Assembly (NCBI GenBank): GCA_031292625.1
Contig: JARLGU010000034.1
Location: 29,572-93,571 of the forward strand
DNA from: Capsulimonadaceae bacterium
GTDB lineage: Bacteria > Armatimonadota > Armatimonadia > Armatimonadales > Capsulimonadaceae
Length of the DNA: 64,000 nucleotides
Reading direction: 5' to 3'
Part shown: positions 9,293 to 18,063 of the stretch, one piece after another
Numbering within the stretch: the first letter of the stretch is position 1
How the letters are laid out: each line of letters opens with the position of its first letter
Made by a program: the position numbers and the translations under genes
The notes under the pieces: model-generated
The model's input: the letters and a program-made list of their open reading frames with translations, nothing else
Databases searched by the model: none
Told to the model about the DNA's origin: nothing

Positions 9293-9298
9293 ATTATG
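9293..9298 (-). promoter_or_regulatory. -10 box of hemL, near-leaderless
   Basis: CATAAT on the minus strand lies 8 bp upstream of the hemL ATG (9284-9282). No ribosome binding site is visible in between. Confidence 0.45.
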
Positions 9299-9361
9299 AC
9301 ATAGGTTCGGCGCGCAAATACTACGGCGGGACGCCGTCCGCTCGGACGCCCAAACGGCGGC

Positions 9362-10612
9362 CTAGGCCGCCGGTCCGCGCGAGATGAACTCGCGCAGCAC
9401 GCGAACAGCTTCGGCCGGGTGGTCGAGACGGTTGAGCTGAAGAGTGGCAAGGTCGAGATAGGCTTCTCGCGCTTCACGGCTCGCGGGGTGCGTTTCGATC
9501 AATTTGTGATAGATCTTCGATGCGCCGTCCGAGTTGCCGCGCCGTTCCAGATACTCCGCGAGCATCAGCAGGGAGGGCGCTGAGAGGTTCCAGTCAAGTC
9601 CGAGCCGTCGCGCTTCCTCGATCCAAACGAGAGCCTGAGCGGGTTGATACCTCGTGAAGGAGTGTTCGATCAGCGCCGCATATTCCTCGGAAAGGCGGCT
9701 CCGAACCAGCGAGGATTTCTCCGGGTATCGATGCGCCATATCCGCGAGCGCGGTTCTGGCCTCGCGGTCATCGGGACGGCGCTGGAGGGCCAGGCGATAT
9801 TTGTGCATCGCTTCGTCCGCGCTTTTGGCCCCTCCCCGCGCAATTGCGGCGCGGGCCTCGTGGACCAAGTACTCCTTCTTGCCTTCGCCTAGCAGATCGG
9901 CGAACTGCGCGACCGCGATGCCGAAAACGAAACCGCCAATATGCGCCCAATACGCGATGCCGCCGCGATCCGGATCCGCGAGGCTGATAATCGCCCCGAT
10001 GATGTTCTGTACAAGCCAAACGCCAAGGCCCGCAAGAGCGGGAGCCTCCCACATCGCCAATCGCGCCCCGAAAAAGGCCGAGGGAGCCCAGTAAATGCGG
10101 ATGCGCGAGCGATAGAAGCGTACCGCATAAATGCCCAGGATCGCCGATACCGCCCCGGAAGCGCCAATCAGCGGCATATACGCTACGGTCTGGTTGCTCG
10201 CGAAGATCATCACCGTCGCCGTATTCAGCAGGCCCGCCGCGATCCCGCCGCCAAAGTAGAGCAGCGCATATAAGGGCCGTCCGACGGCATCCTCGACGCT
10301 CGGTCCGAAAAGCCATAGAAATCCCATATTCCAGAGAAGGTGCGAGACATTCTGGTGCATGAAGAGGTACGTAACAAACTTGACAGCCTCGGGATGACGC
10401 GGAATAAGCCCGAATCGGTCGAGGGGATTCACAGCAAACGCCGAAGTGTCCTGAATCTGTCTTGACAGCAAAAAGCAGACGACATTCACCGTAACCAGCG
10501 TCGCGGTCACCCACGGAAACCGGCGAACGGATCGGTCCGTCGACACCGGGAACGGGCAGACGAGAAGGATCAACAAAATCCAGGCAATATCGGAAAGCGG
10601 CGATGGCATCAT
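9362..10612 (-). CDS. Rhomboid intramembrane serine protease with C-terminal TPR-like region
   Basis: An integral membrane protease that cuts substrates within transmembrane helices. The N-terminal ~250 residues hold the hydrophobic rhomboid core. It has HLLWNMGFLW (H91, N95), the active serine in IGASGAVSAILG (S152), and the partner histidine in YWAHIGGFVFG (H224). The last ~160 residues are soluble, with helical repeats of TPR type (ALQRRPDDREARTALADMAHRYP; IYHKLIETHPASREAREAYLDLATL), probably a protein-binding tail. Its start codon overlaps the stop of the upstream gene (ATGA, 4 bp), so the two are translationally coupled. Rhomboid identity is firm; the substrate is unknown. Confidence 0.9.
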   Translation of the reverse strand: MMPSPLSDIAWILLILLVCPFPVSTDRSVRRFPWVTATLVTVNVVCFLLSRQIQDTSAFAVNPLDRFGLIPRHPEAVKFVTYLFMHQNVSHLLWNMGFLWLFGPSVEDAVGRPLYALLYFGGGIAAGLLNTATVMIFASNQTVAYMPLIGASGAVSAILGIYAVRFYRSRIRIYWAPSAFFGARLAMWEAPALAGLGVWLVQNIIGAIISLADPDRGGIAYWAHIGGFVFGIAVAQFADLLGEGKKEYLVHEARAAIARGGAKSADEAMHKYRLALQRRPDDREARTALADMAHRYPEKSSLVRSRLSEEYAALIEHSFTRYQPAQALVWIEEARRLGLDWNLSAPSLLMLAEYLERRGNSDGASKIYHKLIETHPASREAREAYLDLATLQLNRLDHPAEAVRVLREFISRGPAA

Positions 10613-12312
10613 GGTCGGCTGCCCGGCTCCCCGCGGAAATAGCTTTCCACGGCGCGCTTGTAGGCGGGAGGAATATTCTGCCGCCCGATGGCGCTCTCCG
10701 CGGTCTTTCTCGCCGCAGCCTGGTCACGCCCGTAGGGAACGACGGACGGCCCTGCTGGCAACGGGCTTATGCCGGGGCCGGCTTCGCGCGACACTCCAGC
10801 CCCCGCGGGCGGCGACGCCAACCTGTCGCGTCCCGTGCTTTGGCGCGGATCGTAGCCCCCAATTCGCCTGGGCGCGGCGGATGTTGGAATATCGTTACCG
10901 GCATCGCGCTCGACGCTTCCTTCACCGCGCGCCGACGAAGGGCGGTCCACGCCCGGTCCGCTCGACGGTCCTTTTCCATTGCCCGACTGGCCGCCTGCCG
11001 CGTCCTCTCCTTGTCCGGGCCGGCCTTGGGCGGCTCCGGACATTGCTTTCGGTTCTCCCGCCGAGCCTCGGTTCCGGCCGCGTGATGCTGGCTGCCCCGT
11101 GCCGTCCTTACCGGAGCCGCCGCCGTCCCGCCCTTTCGCGTCCTGAGCGCCCTGTTCCAATTCGCGCGCTGCCTGGTCGACGGCGCTTCGCATCCGTCGA
11201 GTCCCTTCAGCGTCAGGCGCCTCGCGCTGGGCGGCTTCCGATGCGGCCCGCAGATCCCTTGCCGCTTTCGCGGAATCGCCGTCCTGGAGGGCACGTGACG
11301 CGTTTCTTACGCGCTCCTGCGTTTGCGGCATGCCTGCGCCTTCGAGCGACCGATCGATCTGATTCAGGCGGCGCGCTGTTTCACCGGCCGACTGGCTAGG
11401 CTCCCCTCGCTCAATCTTGTCCGCAAGAGAGCGCAAAGTCCCGGAAAGATCCTCCGCACGGCCATCGTTGCCTGAATCGGACGAATCGCCATTCTGACGC
11501 CCCTGCCCTTGCGCTGCGCCTCCCGATCCAAGCGCGCGATCCATCGCGCGTTGGAATTCGCTTTCGTTCTTCATGGGCCGATCGGGAGAAAGTTCGTTTT
11601 CGTGTTGCTCGACCCGATCGGAGAGACGCTGCACCTTCCGGCGCGCCTGCTCAGGCGGCAAGTCGCGGATTTCGCGAGCGGTCTGCACGCCGTCTCGAGC
11701 CAGCGGAGCGGCTTCGGTTGCCGGCGGCAAGATGCGGGCCGCCGCCGTAAAGCGATCTCCGAGCGTCCGCCCCACCCGCGTTGCACGGGCGTTCCAATGG
11801 GGCGTCGCGATAGCGTTAGGAAGAAGGGCGCATAGCAGAGCAAAGAGCGTCAAGAGCACTGCCGCAAGAAGAGCGCACAGCGCGGCAATTCGCAGCCGGC
11901 GTGGCGCTGTCAGATTTCCTGCAGCCACTCGATCCGCCGCCTCGTCGGCATCGCGGCGCTGCAGAGCATGGAACGCGGGATCAATGCCGCCAGCTCCGGC
12001 GAACGCGATCGATGACGAAAGCCGCTCCTTCAGCCCAAGGCGCTCATCGGCAAGACGAGCGACGTCCATCGTCGAGAGCGGCAGCATCAGCGCGCGGCCA
12101 ACCCCGAATCCGGCGGCGAGCGCGTACGCGAGCGCGATGACCGCCCACGGCGGCAAGGAAAGTAGATCGTACCGGCCGAGCAATACTGCGGCAAGGCCCG
12201 CCGCCGACGACAAGATGGACGCCCACAAGGCGTTCACCGCGAACACATGCAGACGAAGCCTGTCCGCCGCTCCGGCAAGCGCCAGATCGAGTCGACTGGA
12301 GACCGGTTCCAT
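10609..12312 (-). CDS. DUF4175-like membrane protein with disordered tail
   Basis: A 567-residue protein of unknown function. Two hydrophobic hairpins (about residues 25-85 and 160-185) flank a segment with MDVARLADERLGLKERLSSSIAF, a phrase typical of DUF4175-like membrane proteins. From about residue 260 the sequence is low-complexity and rich in G, Q, S, R, D and E, probably disordered and extracytoplasmic. The start at 12312 is chosen because TATAAT stands 6 bp before it (leaderless); a longer frame starting at 12345 runs through that promoter. It is coupled to the rhomboid gene, so a membrane quality-control or signalling role is possible, but that is a guess. Confidence 0.7.
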   Translation of the reverse strand: MEPVSSRLDLALAGAADRLRLHVFAVNALWASILSSAAGLAAVLLGRYDLLSLPPWAVIALAYALAAGFGVGRALMLPLSTMDVARLADERLGLKERLSSSIAFAGAGGIDPAFHALQRRDADEAADRVAAGNLTAPRRLRIAALCALLAAVLLTLFALLCALLPNAIATPHWNARATRVGRTLGDRFTAAARILPPATEAAPLARDGVQTAREIRDLPPEQARRKVQRLSDRVEQHENELSPDRPMKNESEFQRAMDRALGSGGAAQGQGRQNGDSSDSGNDGRAEDLSGTLRSLADKIERGEPSQSAGETARRLNQIDRSLEGAGMPQTQERVRNASRALQDGDSAKAARDLRAASEAAQREAPDAEGTRRMRSAVDQAARELEQGAQDAKGRDGGGSGKDGTGQPASRGRNRGSAGEPKAMSGAAQGRPGQGEDAAGGQSGNGKGPSSGPGVDRPSSARGEGSVERDAGNDIPTSAAPRRIGGYDPRQSTGRDRLASPPAGAGVSREAGPGISPLPAGPSVVPYGRDQAAARKTAESAIGRQNIPPAYKRAVESYFRGEPGSRP

Positions 12313-12318
12313 GTTCTC

Positions 12319-12324
12319 ATTATA
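12319..12324 (-). promoter_or_regulatory. -10 box of the DUF4175-like gene, leaderless
   Basis: A perfect TATAAT on the minus strand ends 6 bp before the ATG at 12312-12310. The spacing places the transcription start at the initiation codon. Confidence 0.6.
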
Positions 12325-12375
12325 CGCGCAGATGCGCCCGATCATGCGCGAGAAGCGGGGAATGGGAGAGATGAC

Positions 12376-13173
12376 CTACAGAAGCGTATTGGGCTTCGAC
12401 GCGGCCCGCGAAGGATCCACGCGCTTGCGTTCGCGAATCGATTCACGAAGAAGATGAACGAGGTATGGCAAGTCGTTGCCGAGATACCGGCCGTAGAGGC
12501 GGCGGGGTTCCTGGATAAGCCGGAAGGCCCATTCGAGACCGGAACGCTGCATCCAGCGGGGAGCCCGCCGAACCATGCCGGCCGCCATATCGAATGCCGC
12601 GCCGACGCCAATCGAAACGGGAACCTTCAATGAGTCTCGATGAGCCGAAATCCACTTCTCCTGCTTGGGCGCGCCGAATCCGACCAGAAGCACATCAGTG
12701 CCGGAGCTTGTCACGAGATCACAAATACGGGCATCTTCCTCCGGCGTATTTAGAACACAAGGATCGGGGCAGTCGGCGCCAACGATTTTAATACCTGGAT
12801 ACTTTCGCGCGAAGATCTCCGCTGTTTTGCTGGCCGCTCCTGGCTTGCCGCCGAGGAAAAAAAGCTTAAGCCCGCTGCGTTCCGACTCAGCCGCAAGCGA
12901 AAAGAGCAGATCGCTCCCGGCAACCCGCTCCTTGAGCGGCACGGGACCGAATTTTGAAACCCACACGATCGGCATCCCGTCAGCAAGAATTAAGTCGGCC
13001 GTCGTATAAATATCCCGAAACTCGCTATCTTTACGCAGTGATGCAAGGTGGTCAAGGTTTGCCGTGCAAACGAGATGCGGTCCCGTGCCGCCGCGGGCCA
13101 TATCGCGAATGCTTTCGACAGCTTCCTCCATCGTGACGTTGTCAAAATAGATGCCACCGATGTTACTCTTCAT
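12376..13173 (-). CDS. WecG/TagA/CpsF family glycosyltransferase
   Basis: A GT26-family enzyme that adds a sugar to a lipid-linked polysaccharide intermediate at the inner face of the membrane. The 265 residues include the conserved active-site segment CTANLDHLASL, DGMPIVWVSK, LFFLGGKPG and the signature VLLVGFGAPKQEKWI, followed by GVGAAFDMAAG. The start at 13173 overlaps the EpsI stop codon by ATGA and is preferred over an in-frame codon 45 bp upstream. It is the last gene of the exopolysaccharide locus. Confidence 0.92.
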   Translation of the reverse strand: MKSNIGGIYFDNVTMEEAVESIRDMARGGTGPHLVCTANLDHLASLRKDSEFRDIYTTADLILADGMPIVWVSKFGPVPLKERVAGSDLLFSLAAESERSGLKLFFLGGKPGAASKTAEIFARKYPGIKIVGADCPDPCVLNTPEEDARICDLVTSSGTDVLLVGFGAPKQEKWISAHRDSLKVPVSIGVGAAFDMAAGMVRRAPRWMQRSGLEWAFRLIQEPRRLYGRYLGNDLPYLVHLLRESIRERKRVDPSRAASKPNTLL

Positions 13174-13835
13174 GAATGATTCACCTTGCGCGCAAGCATA
13201 GGACCGACGGCGCCCCACATCCGGGACGCAAATGCAAGAAGCCTTGCGTGCGAAGCCTGACGATCTTCAGATGTTGCGTTCCCCGAAACAGGCGTCATAA
13301 AACGCACAAAATAGATCGGCTCCGCGCGCCGGAACAACAGCGCGCTCGAAAGAAGGCGCATCCGAATATCGGTAGCGGACGCAACGCTCCCGTCCTTTGC
13401 AAAATAAAAATAAACAATGTCGGCGATCGACGGATCCTCGCCGCTGTACACGACATCGCAGGACCGCACGTTCAGCCGATAGCCTGGCAACATCTCCACG
13501 CGATCGTTGTTAATCACGCCTCCCGTGCCGATCAGGCACGATCGAGGATCGTGCAATGCATCCCGATCCGTGCCGCCTATGAGCGCGAACGCAACGCGAA
13601 AGCCATCATCCGCTACATATTGTCGGTCAATTAGCTGTGCAGTCTCAAGAGCTTCAAGCGTCGATTTTGAAACGGTTTCGGTTCGTCCCGAATATCCATC
13701 GATTTTGAATGGCACCAAATTCTCGGATATTGATCGAAATTTCGCGGCGGCCGGCGGTTTCCATACAAACGATAAAACCGCTGCGATCGCCAAAATTGCG
13801 ATCAAAAAATATCCAGCCCGGCGAATTTCCGGCAT
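13170..13835 (-). CDS. EpsI family exosortase-associated protein
   Basis: A 221-residue protein with one N-terminal membrane segment (about 8-25) and an extracytoplasmic DUF3485/EpsI domain. The signature HDPRSCLIGTGG (histidine and cysteine conserved in the family) is present, followed by a beta-rich region (YRLNVRSCDVVYSG). EpsI proteins accompany or are fused to exosortases in polysaccharide loci; here it is a separate gene that overlaps the exosortase gene by 34 bp. Its exact biochemical role is not established for the family. Confidence 0.88.
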   Translation of the reverse strand: MPEIRRAGYFLIAILAIAAVLSFVWKPPAAAKFRSISENLVPFKIDGYSGRTETVSKSTLEALETAQLIDRQYVADDGFRVAFALIGGTDRDALHDPRSCLIGTGGVINNDRVEMLPGYRLNVRSCDVVYSGEDPSIADIVYFYFAKDGSVASATDIRMRLLSSALLFRRAEPIYFVRFMTPVSGNATSEDRQASHARLLAFASRMWGAVGPMLARKVNHS

Positions 13836-14716
13836 CCGAACAACCTCGCGAGCCCAAACAAAAATGCAAACCCGATCACGAGGGTGATCAAGCCGCTATA
13901 ATCGTGAAACGATCGAGCCGCATCGTCGCTAACGCATTGTCCTACGAGCGCGATCAAAACGATCCGAACGACGTTCACGGCAACCGCCAAAGGAATCGAC
14001 ACTGCAAAAATCGCCGATCTCTTGAGAACGGAACCATTTAACATATACGCAAAAAAAACATCAAACGTCAATAGGGCGAGCAGCGTCTTGAAGCCGCTGC
14101 ACGGCACGTCGACAAACAACGTATAGTCCGACAGCTTGATCTCATAACCTGAACGAACGTTGTCGAAACCGGTATGCGCCAGAAGCCAAGAGGCGCCGCC
14201 GGTTGACAGTTGCTGCAGACCATGCGTCGAATCGTTCAGCCAGGGCCCCGGCAGCGGAACCATCAGCGCCAAGAACAGCAGCGGATACTTTGCAACCCGA
14301 ATAAACTCAGCGCCGCCGACAAACCAGACAGCCGACCAGATCATGAAGATCAGCGACCACGACATGACGATCTGTATTTCACGCTGAGCCGCATCGATTT
14401 GGAGCAAGCAGACAAGCGCTAGAATGACAAGGGCGCCGAACGAAGGACTCGGCTTCAGTCCTCGTAAACACTCACGCTTCCGCCAGAGCATCAGAAGAGA
14501 CAACGCCGGAATCAAAAGGGCGTGGTTGTAAAACGACTCCGGCCGAGTGTAAGCGTACCACCACGCTCCCAGAGTCGTTCTCGCGACAACGGCGAACAGC
14601 GCAAGCGCCACGATGTACGGCCAAAGATCTCCAAAATTCGGCCGCCAGCCTGAAGGTTCGTCCTCCGCGGACGCGCCGGGTTCTACTGGCAGCGGCTCAG
14701 CAATATCCGCGTTCAT
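13802..14716 (-). CDS. Exosortase (membrane cysteine transpeptidase family)
   Basis: Exosortases cut PEP-CTERM-type sorting signals at the outer face of the membrane. This 304-residue protein is almost all membrane helices after a 30-residue acidic N-terminus. It carries the three family residues: Cys206 in DVPCSGFKTL, Arg251 in VNVVRIVLIA, and His271 in FHDYSGLIT. PFNH-like ESFYNHALLIP near residue 60 also fits. It sits between a PpiC-like foldase and EpsI at the end of the polysaccharide locus, the usual setting. No protein with a PEP-CTERM-like tail was seen in the window, so its substrates must be encoded elsewhere. Confidence 0.93.
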   Translation of the reverse strand: MNADIAEPLPVEPGASAEDEPSGWRPNFGDLWPYIVALALFAVVARTTLGAWWYAYTRPESFYNHALLIPALSLLMLWRKRECLRGLKPSPSFGALVILALVCLLQIDAAQREIQIVMSWSLIFMIWSAVWFVGGAEFIRVAKYPLLFLALMVPLPGPWLNDSTHGLQQLSTGGASWLLAHTGFDNVRSGYEIKLSDYTLFVDVPCSGFKTLLALLTFDVFFAYMLNGSVLKRSAIFAVSIPLAVAVNVVRIVLIALVGQCVSDDAARSFHDYSGLITLVIGFAFLFGLARLFGCRKFAGLDIF

Positions 14717-14848
14717 TTGGCTCCAATAACAATGCGCAGCAGAAACGGAAAACCATTCTTTATAGCTCAGATACTCTCAATCCTCTGCGCGTGCACTCGT
14801 CTCTATCAGAATGTTCGCCTCAGTCGTCCGCGACCGGCCCCTGTCCGC

Positions 14849-15763
14849 TTACTTCAGGCGCGGACCATCCATCGTCACAACCGCGGGAGGAACCGCCGCC
14901 GCGTACTTTTCCGACTCGCACACGATCGACGCGCGCCGGCGGATATCGAGCAGGACATCGGTCGCGGACGGAGCCTTGGCGAGCTTCGCAGCCATCATGA
15001 CCTTTGGATATAGCTCCTCGAAAGACGGCAGTTCGGGCGGCACGACAGAGTTCACGCGTACGACCAGATAGTGTCCTTCATAGGGAAATGAGGCGGTGTC
15101 CCCCTGGCTTAAGACCTTAATCTGGTCCCGCAAGCTATCGGACAGCTCTCCGCCCAGGCCGCTATCGAGATCGACAAGACGAACTCCAGGCGTCTGCCCC
15201 ACGTTGTCCGCGGCGACTCCATCGGTCAACATTCTCTTCACCTGGTCGCGCACGAGGGTGTCTCGCGCAACAACCGCCGTCGTTAGCAGGCGGCGCGGCA
15301 GAACGAACTCATCGGGATGGTCCTTATAGTATTGGCGCCCCTCCGCTTCCGTCGCCGTCACATCGGCAACCCGAAGGTTGCGAAGCGCGAGGTTTAGCCG
15401 CAGAGTGTCCTTGTACATATTCAGCGCCTTGTCCGACTTTTGCGCCTCTAATAACGCGACCGGATCGCGCCGGCTGATGTCCTGCATTGCGTCGTCGATA
15501 TCCTGCGCGGTTGGAAGGCAATCGCGCCGGGATGCTTCTTGGAATACAAGCGCGCGCCAGATCATTTGGGTCAACAAGCCCCGCGAATAAAGAAAATCCA
15601 ACCGGTCGTCCAGGTCCTTTTTGACGATCGTTTCCCCATTCACGCGCACCAAGACCCGCCGGCTTGAATAGCGCGCGTAAAGCAACGCATTGCCGATCAA
15701 CGAAATGACCGCAACGATTCCAAAAACCCAAGTCAGTAATTTTCTAAATCTGCGATGTCCCAT
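14849..15763 (-). CDS. PpiC/SurA-like peptidyl-prolyl isomerase, membrane anchored
   Basis: A 304-residue protein with an N-terminal anchor (about residues 10-30) followed by a SurA_N-like helical region (VRVNGETIVKKDLDDRLDFLYSRGLL) and a divergent parvulin domain (YYKDHPDEFVLPRRLL... LGGELSDSLRDQIKVLSQGDTASFPYEGHYLVVRVNSVV). Such foldases (EpsD/PrsT type) often accompany exosortases. It is likely to help fold secreted parts of the polysaccharide machinery or exosortase substrates. A 132-bp gap separates it from the exosortase gene. Isomerase activity is not certain because the parvulin core is short. Confidence 0.8.
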   Translation of the reverse strand: MGHRRFRKLLTWVFGIVAVISLIGNALLYARYSSRRVLVRVNGETIVKKDLDDRLDFLYSRGLLTQMIWRALVFQEASRRDCLPTAQDIDDAMQDISRRDPVALLEAQKSDKALNMYKDTLRLNLALRNLRVADVTATEAEGRQYYKDHPDEFVLPRRLLTTAVVARDTLVRDQVKRMLTDGVAADNVGQTPGVRLVDLDSGLGGELSDSLRDQIKVLSQGDTASFPYEGHYLVVRVNSVVPPELPSFEELYPKVMMAAKLAKAPSATDVLLDIRRRASIVCESEKYAAAVPPAVVTMDGPRLK

Positions 15764-15822
15764 TAGGCGAGAAGCCTCCCTTGCGCTCTCGCGCGGAAAC
15801 CCGAAAACTGAATGAACAACTC

Positions 15823-15828
15823 AGTATA
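15823..15828 (-). promoter_or_regulatory. -10-like box upstream of the PpiC/exosortase genes
   Basis: TATACT on the minus strand lies about 60 bp before the PpiC start, in the 159-bp gap after the glycosyltransferase genes. No convincing -35 is seen. It may give the exosortase end of the locus its own transcription; a GGGAGG ribosome site (about 15775-15780) precedes the ATG. Confidence 0.4.
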
Positions 15829-15922
15829 CCTTTCCATATCCGCTGTGCCTGATGAAGTTTGGAACGGCAACGACTCGCGATTGCAGATAGAAAAGCTCAA
15901 GTTTAGGCGCGGAGGCGACGGC

Positions 15923-16966
15923 CTATTCCGGCCCACTCAGAATCGCGCCCGCGATTGTCGCCGCCCACTTATCGAGGCTCGCGTGCTCCTCAATCCAGGC
16001 GCGCGCCGCCCCTCCAACCCTTCGCCGCAGCGCATCGTCGTTACGGAGGCGGTCGATCGCCGCAATCCACCCGTCCACATCGCCGGGGGACACGTAGAAG
16101 CCTGTCTCGCCATCGACGATTACGTCCTTTTGCCCGGTCGTCGCCGTCGTAACGACCGGCTTCCCCATCGCCATCGCTTCGAGGATTGTGGTCACCCCCG
16201 CCTGAAAGTCGTTCTCGATTAATGGAACGGCCACCAATGCGCTCGCCGCGTACAACGCGCGCAACTCGCCATACTCGTAGCGCCGCGCGGATACGCCCGG
16301 CGGCAACACGCGGTTTTCGGTCGCATTGCGATGCTTGGACCACGGGGAGGCGGCGGCGAGCGAAAAGGCAACGTCCGGCAGGCGCGACGCCGCGGCGATC
16401 AGCGTATCGTAGTCCCGCCACTCCAGCCCCGCCGCGCTCACCAAGTTTGCGGATTCGGCAATACTTGGGTCCGGACGAAAGAAGCGCGTATCGGCGTGAA
16501 AGGGGATCAAGGCGAGCGTTTGCTCGGGGATGCCAAGGACGTCCACGGCATACCGATACTGCGTCGCCGCGTAAACGAAGATCCGGTCAATCTGGCGATG
16601 CGCCTTCCAGAGCGTGAAAAACGGTCGTTTCTTGGCGGCGGAAAGCCGGTGGCCGATCGTAACGTGACGCGGGCGGCGTATCGTTGTCTTCAGCAGCAAC
16701 GCGAGCGGAATTGAAACATTTTCACCGTTCGTGAAGATCACGTCATAGTCGCAGCGGTCACGGTAGGCGCGCAATGCAAGCGCCACATCCTTCGGAATTC
16801 GCTCAGCTGCGACCGTCTGATAATCGATGCATTCCACCGACGCGCCCCGAGCAAGCAGCGCGTTGGTAAGCGCATCGTAGTCCATCGTCGGGTGGCGGCC
16901 TGCGGCGACATCCTCTTCGATGCCGCGCTTCATCACGCTCGGAATGGCTAAGAGCACGCGCGTCAC
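15923..16966 (-). CDS. Glycosyltransferase family 4
   Basis: A 347-residue retaining GT-B glycosyltransferase predicted to add a sugar to the exopolysaccharide repeat unit. The C-terminal nucleotide-sugar domain shows the family's acidic motif region SALVAVPLIENDFQAG, then TTILEAMAMGKPVVTT and GETGFYVSPGDVDGWIAAI. The GTG at 16966 is chosen because GAGGGAG lies 7 bp upstream and the codon overlaps the previous stop as GTGA; a TTG 6 bp earlier is the alternative. Sugar specificity cannot be read from sequence. Confidence 0.87.
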   Translation of the reverse strand: MTRVLLAIPSVMKRGIEEDVAAGRHPTMDYDALTNALLARGASVECIDYQTVAAERIPKDVALALRAYRDRCDYDVIFTNGENVSIPLALLLKTTIRRPRHVTIGHRLSAAKKRPFFTLWKAHRQIDRIFVYAATQYRYAVDVLGIPEQTLALIPFHADTRFFRPDPSIAESANLVSAAGLEWRDYDTLIAAASRLPDVAFSLAAASPWSKHRNATENRVLPPGVSARRYEYGELRALYAASALVAVPLIENDFQAGVTTILEAMAMGKPVVTTATTGQKDVIVDGETGFYVSPGDVDGWIAAIDRLRNDDALRRRVGGAARAWIEEHASLDKWAATIAGAILSGPE

Positions 16967-18063
16967 GGCCAATCTCCCTCCGCGACTCGTCGCAGCAAAT
17001 CGACGAGCTGTCCGTAATTGCGCGATGCGTTGAAGCGCTCGCGCGCGACGACTCGCGCTCGAGCCGACATCGCCCGGCGCATCTGCTCATCACCGGCAAG
17101 CCGTATCAGTGCGTCTCCAAAATCTTCGAGGCGGCACTTGTTGACGATCAAGCCAGTTTGCTCGTGCTCCACGGCTTCCGGGATCGCGGCGACATCGGTC
17201 GTTAGCACCGGCAGTCCGGCTGCAAGAGCCTCCATAATGGCGAGAGGCAGACAGTCCGCGGTAGTCGGAAACGCGAACAGATCCGCGCGGGCGTAAAGGT
17301 CGACCAACGCCGGGCAGTTGGGAGTCAGGCCATTGTGAACCCGAACGCCTTCATCTTGCCCCGCTCCCACATCCTCCGACCGCGTCACGATGTCCAGCTC
17401 TATATCCGGCTGCACTCTACGAGCGCGGCGAAAGGCGTCCAGCAAAACGGCCCCGCCCTTGCGCTCGAAGTCGCCGCCGACAAACAGGACGCGCACGACA
17501 CCCGATGCATTCTCGCTTCGCTCGATTTTCCACCGGTCGACATCGATGCCGGGCGGAATCACCGCGACACGGTTCGCATCGACAGCATAGTCTTTCACGA
17601 GAGACCGCTTCGCCCACTCGCTCCACGCGACGAGACCTCTGGCGGCCGCAAACGCATTGCAGTGAATCCGATGCTTGAGCGCTTCTACCGCGCCCGAGTG
17701 CACTGGATGTCCATATCCGGCCGCGAGGTCGTCGATCTGGTAGGGCGTTGCATCCAGCGAAACGACGCTAGGAACCCGGCGCATGTACGCGCCAGAGAAA
17801 AGCGCGGTCACCTGCGTGTGGAAAAACGCGGCGTCGCAATCGGTCCAACCGCACATGCCGCGAGAGGCTGCAAGGGAAGCGCGCACGCTCCAGTTATCGC
17901 GCAACGGCCCAATGGCGCTCCACGGCAGCGGCAGCGGCGTGCCATGATAGGGCAGATCGAGGTAGCGCGCCTCGATCCCCTCCATCGATGCGATCGCCGC
18001 TTTCAAGTTGTCGGCGTGCGTCGCGTGCCCAAGAGAATATTCCAGCGCAAATGCTAATTTCAA
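16963..18063 (-). CDS. Glycosyltransferase family 4
   Basis: A 366-residue GT-B enzyme. Its N-terminal domain includes SLDATPYQIDDL; the C-terminal domain has VIPPGIDVDRW, VLFVGGDFERKGG, LVDLYARADLFAFPTTADCLPLAIMEALAAGLPVL and QTGLIVNKCRLEDFG. It is clearly a paralogue of the GT4 at 19071-20159, which has the same DxTPxQ and FVGGDFERKGG phrases. The TTG at 18063 is preferred because it overlaps the previous gene's stop (TTGA) and the recognisable GT fold begins there (KLAFALEYSLG); the longer in-frame N-terminus is Arg-rich and lies inside the upstream gene. Confidence 0.85.
   Translation of the reverse strand: MKLAFALEYSLGHATHADNLKAAIASMEGIEARYLDLPYHGTPLPLPWSAIGPLRDNWSVRASLAASRGMCGWTDCDAAFFHTQVTALFSGAYMRRVPSVVSLDATPYQIDDLAAGYGHPVHSGAVEALKHRIHCNAFAAARGLVAWSEWAKRSLVKDYAVDANRVAVIPPGIDVDRWKIERSENASGVVRVLFVGGDFERKGGAVLLDAFRRARRVQPDIELDIVTRSEDVGAGQDEGVRVHNGLTPNCPALVDLYARADLFAFPTTADCLPLAIMEALAAGLPVLTTDVAAIPEAVEHEQTGLIVNKCRLEDFGDALIRLAGDEQMRRAMSARARVVARERFNASRNYGQLVDLLRRVAEGDWP

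Noticed and set aside
9768..10727. 319-codon frame overlapping the rhomboid gene in another frame
   Set aside because: Arg-rich, low-complexity translation; the rhomboid gene has catalytic motifs in the real frame.
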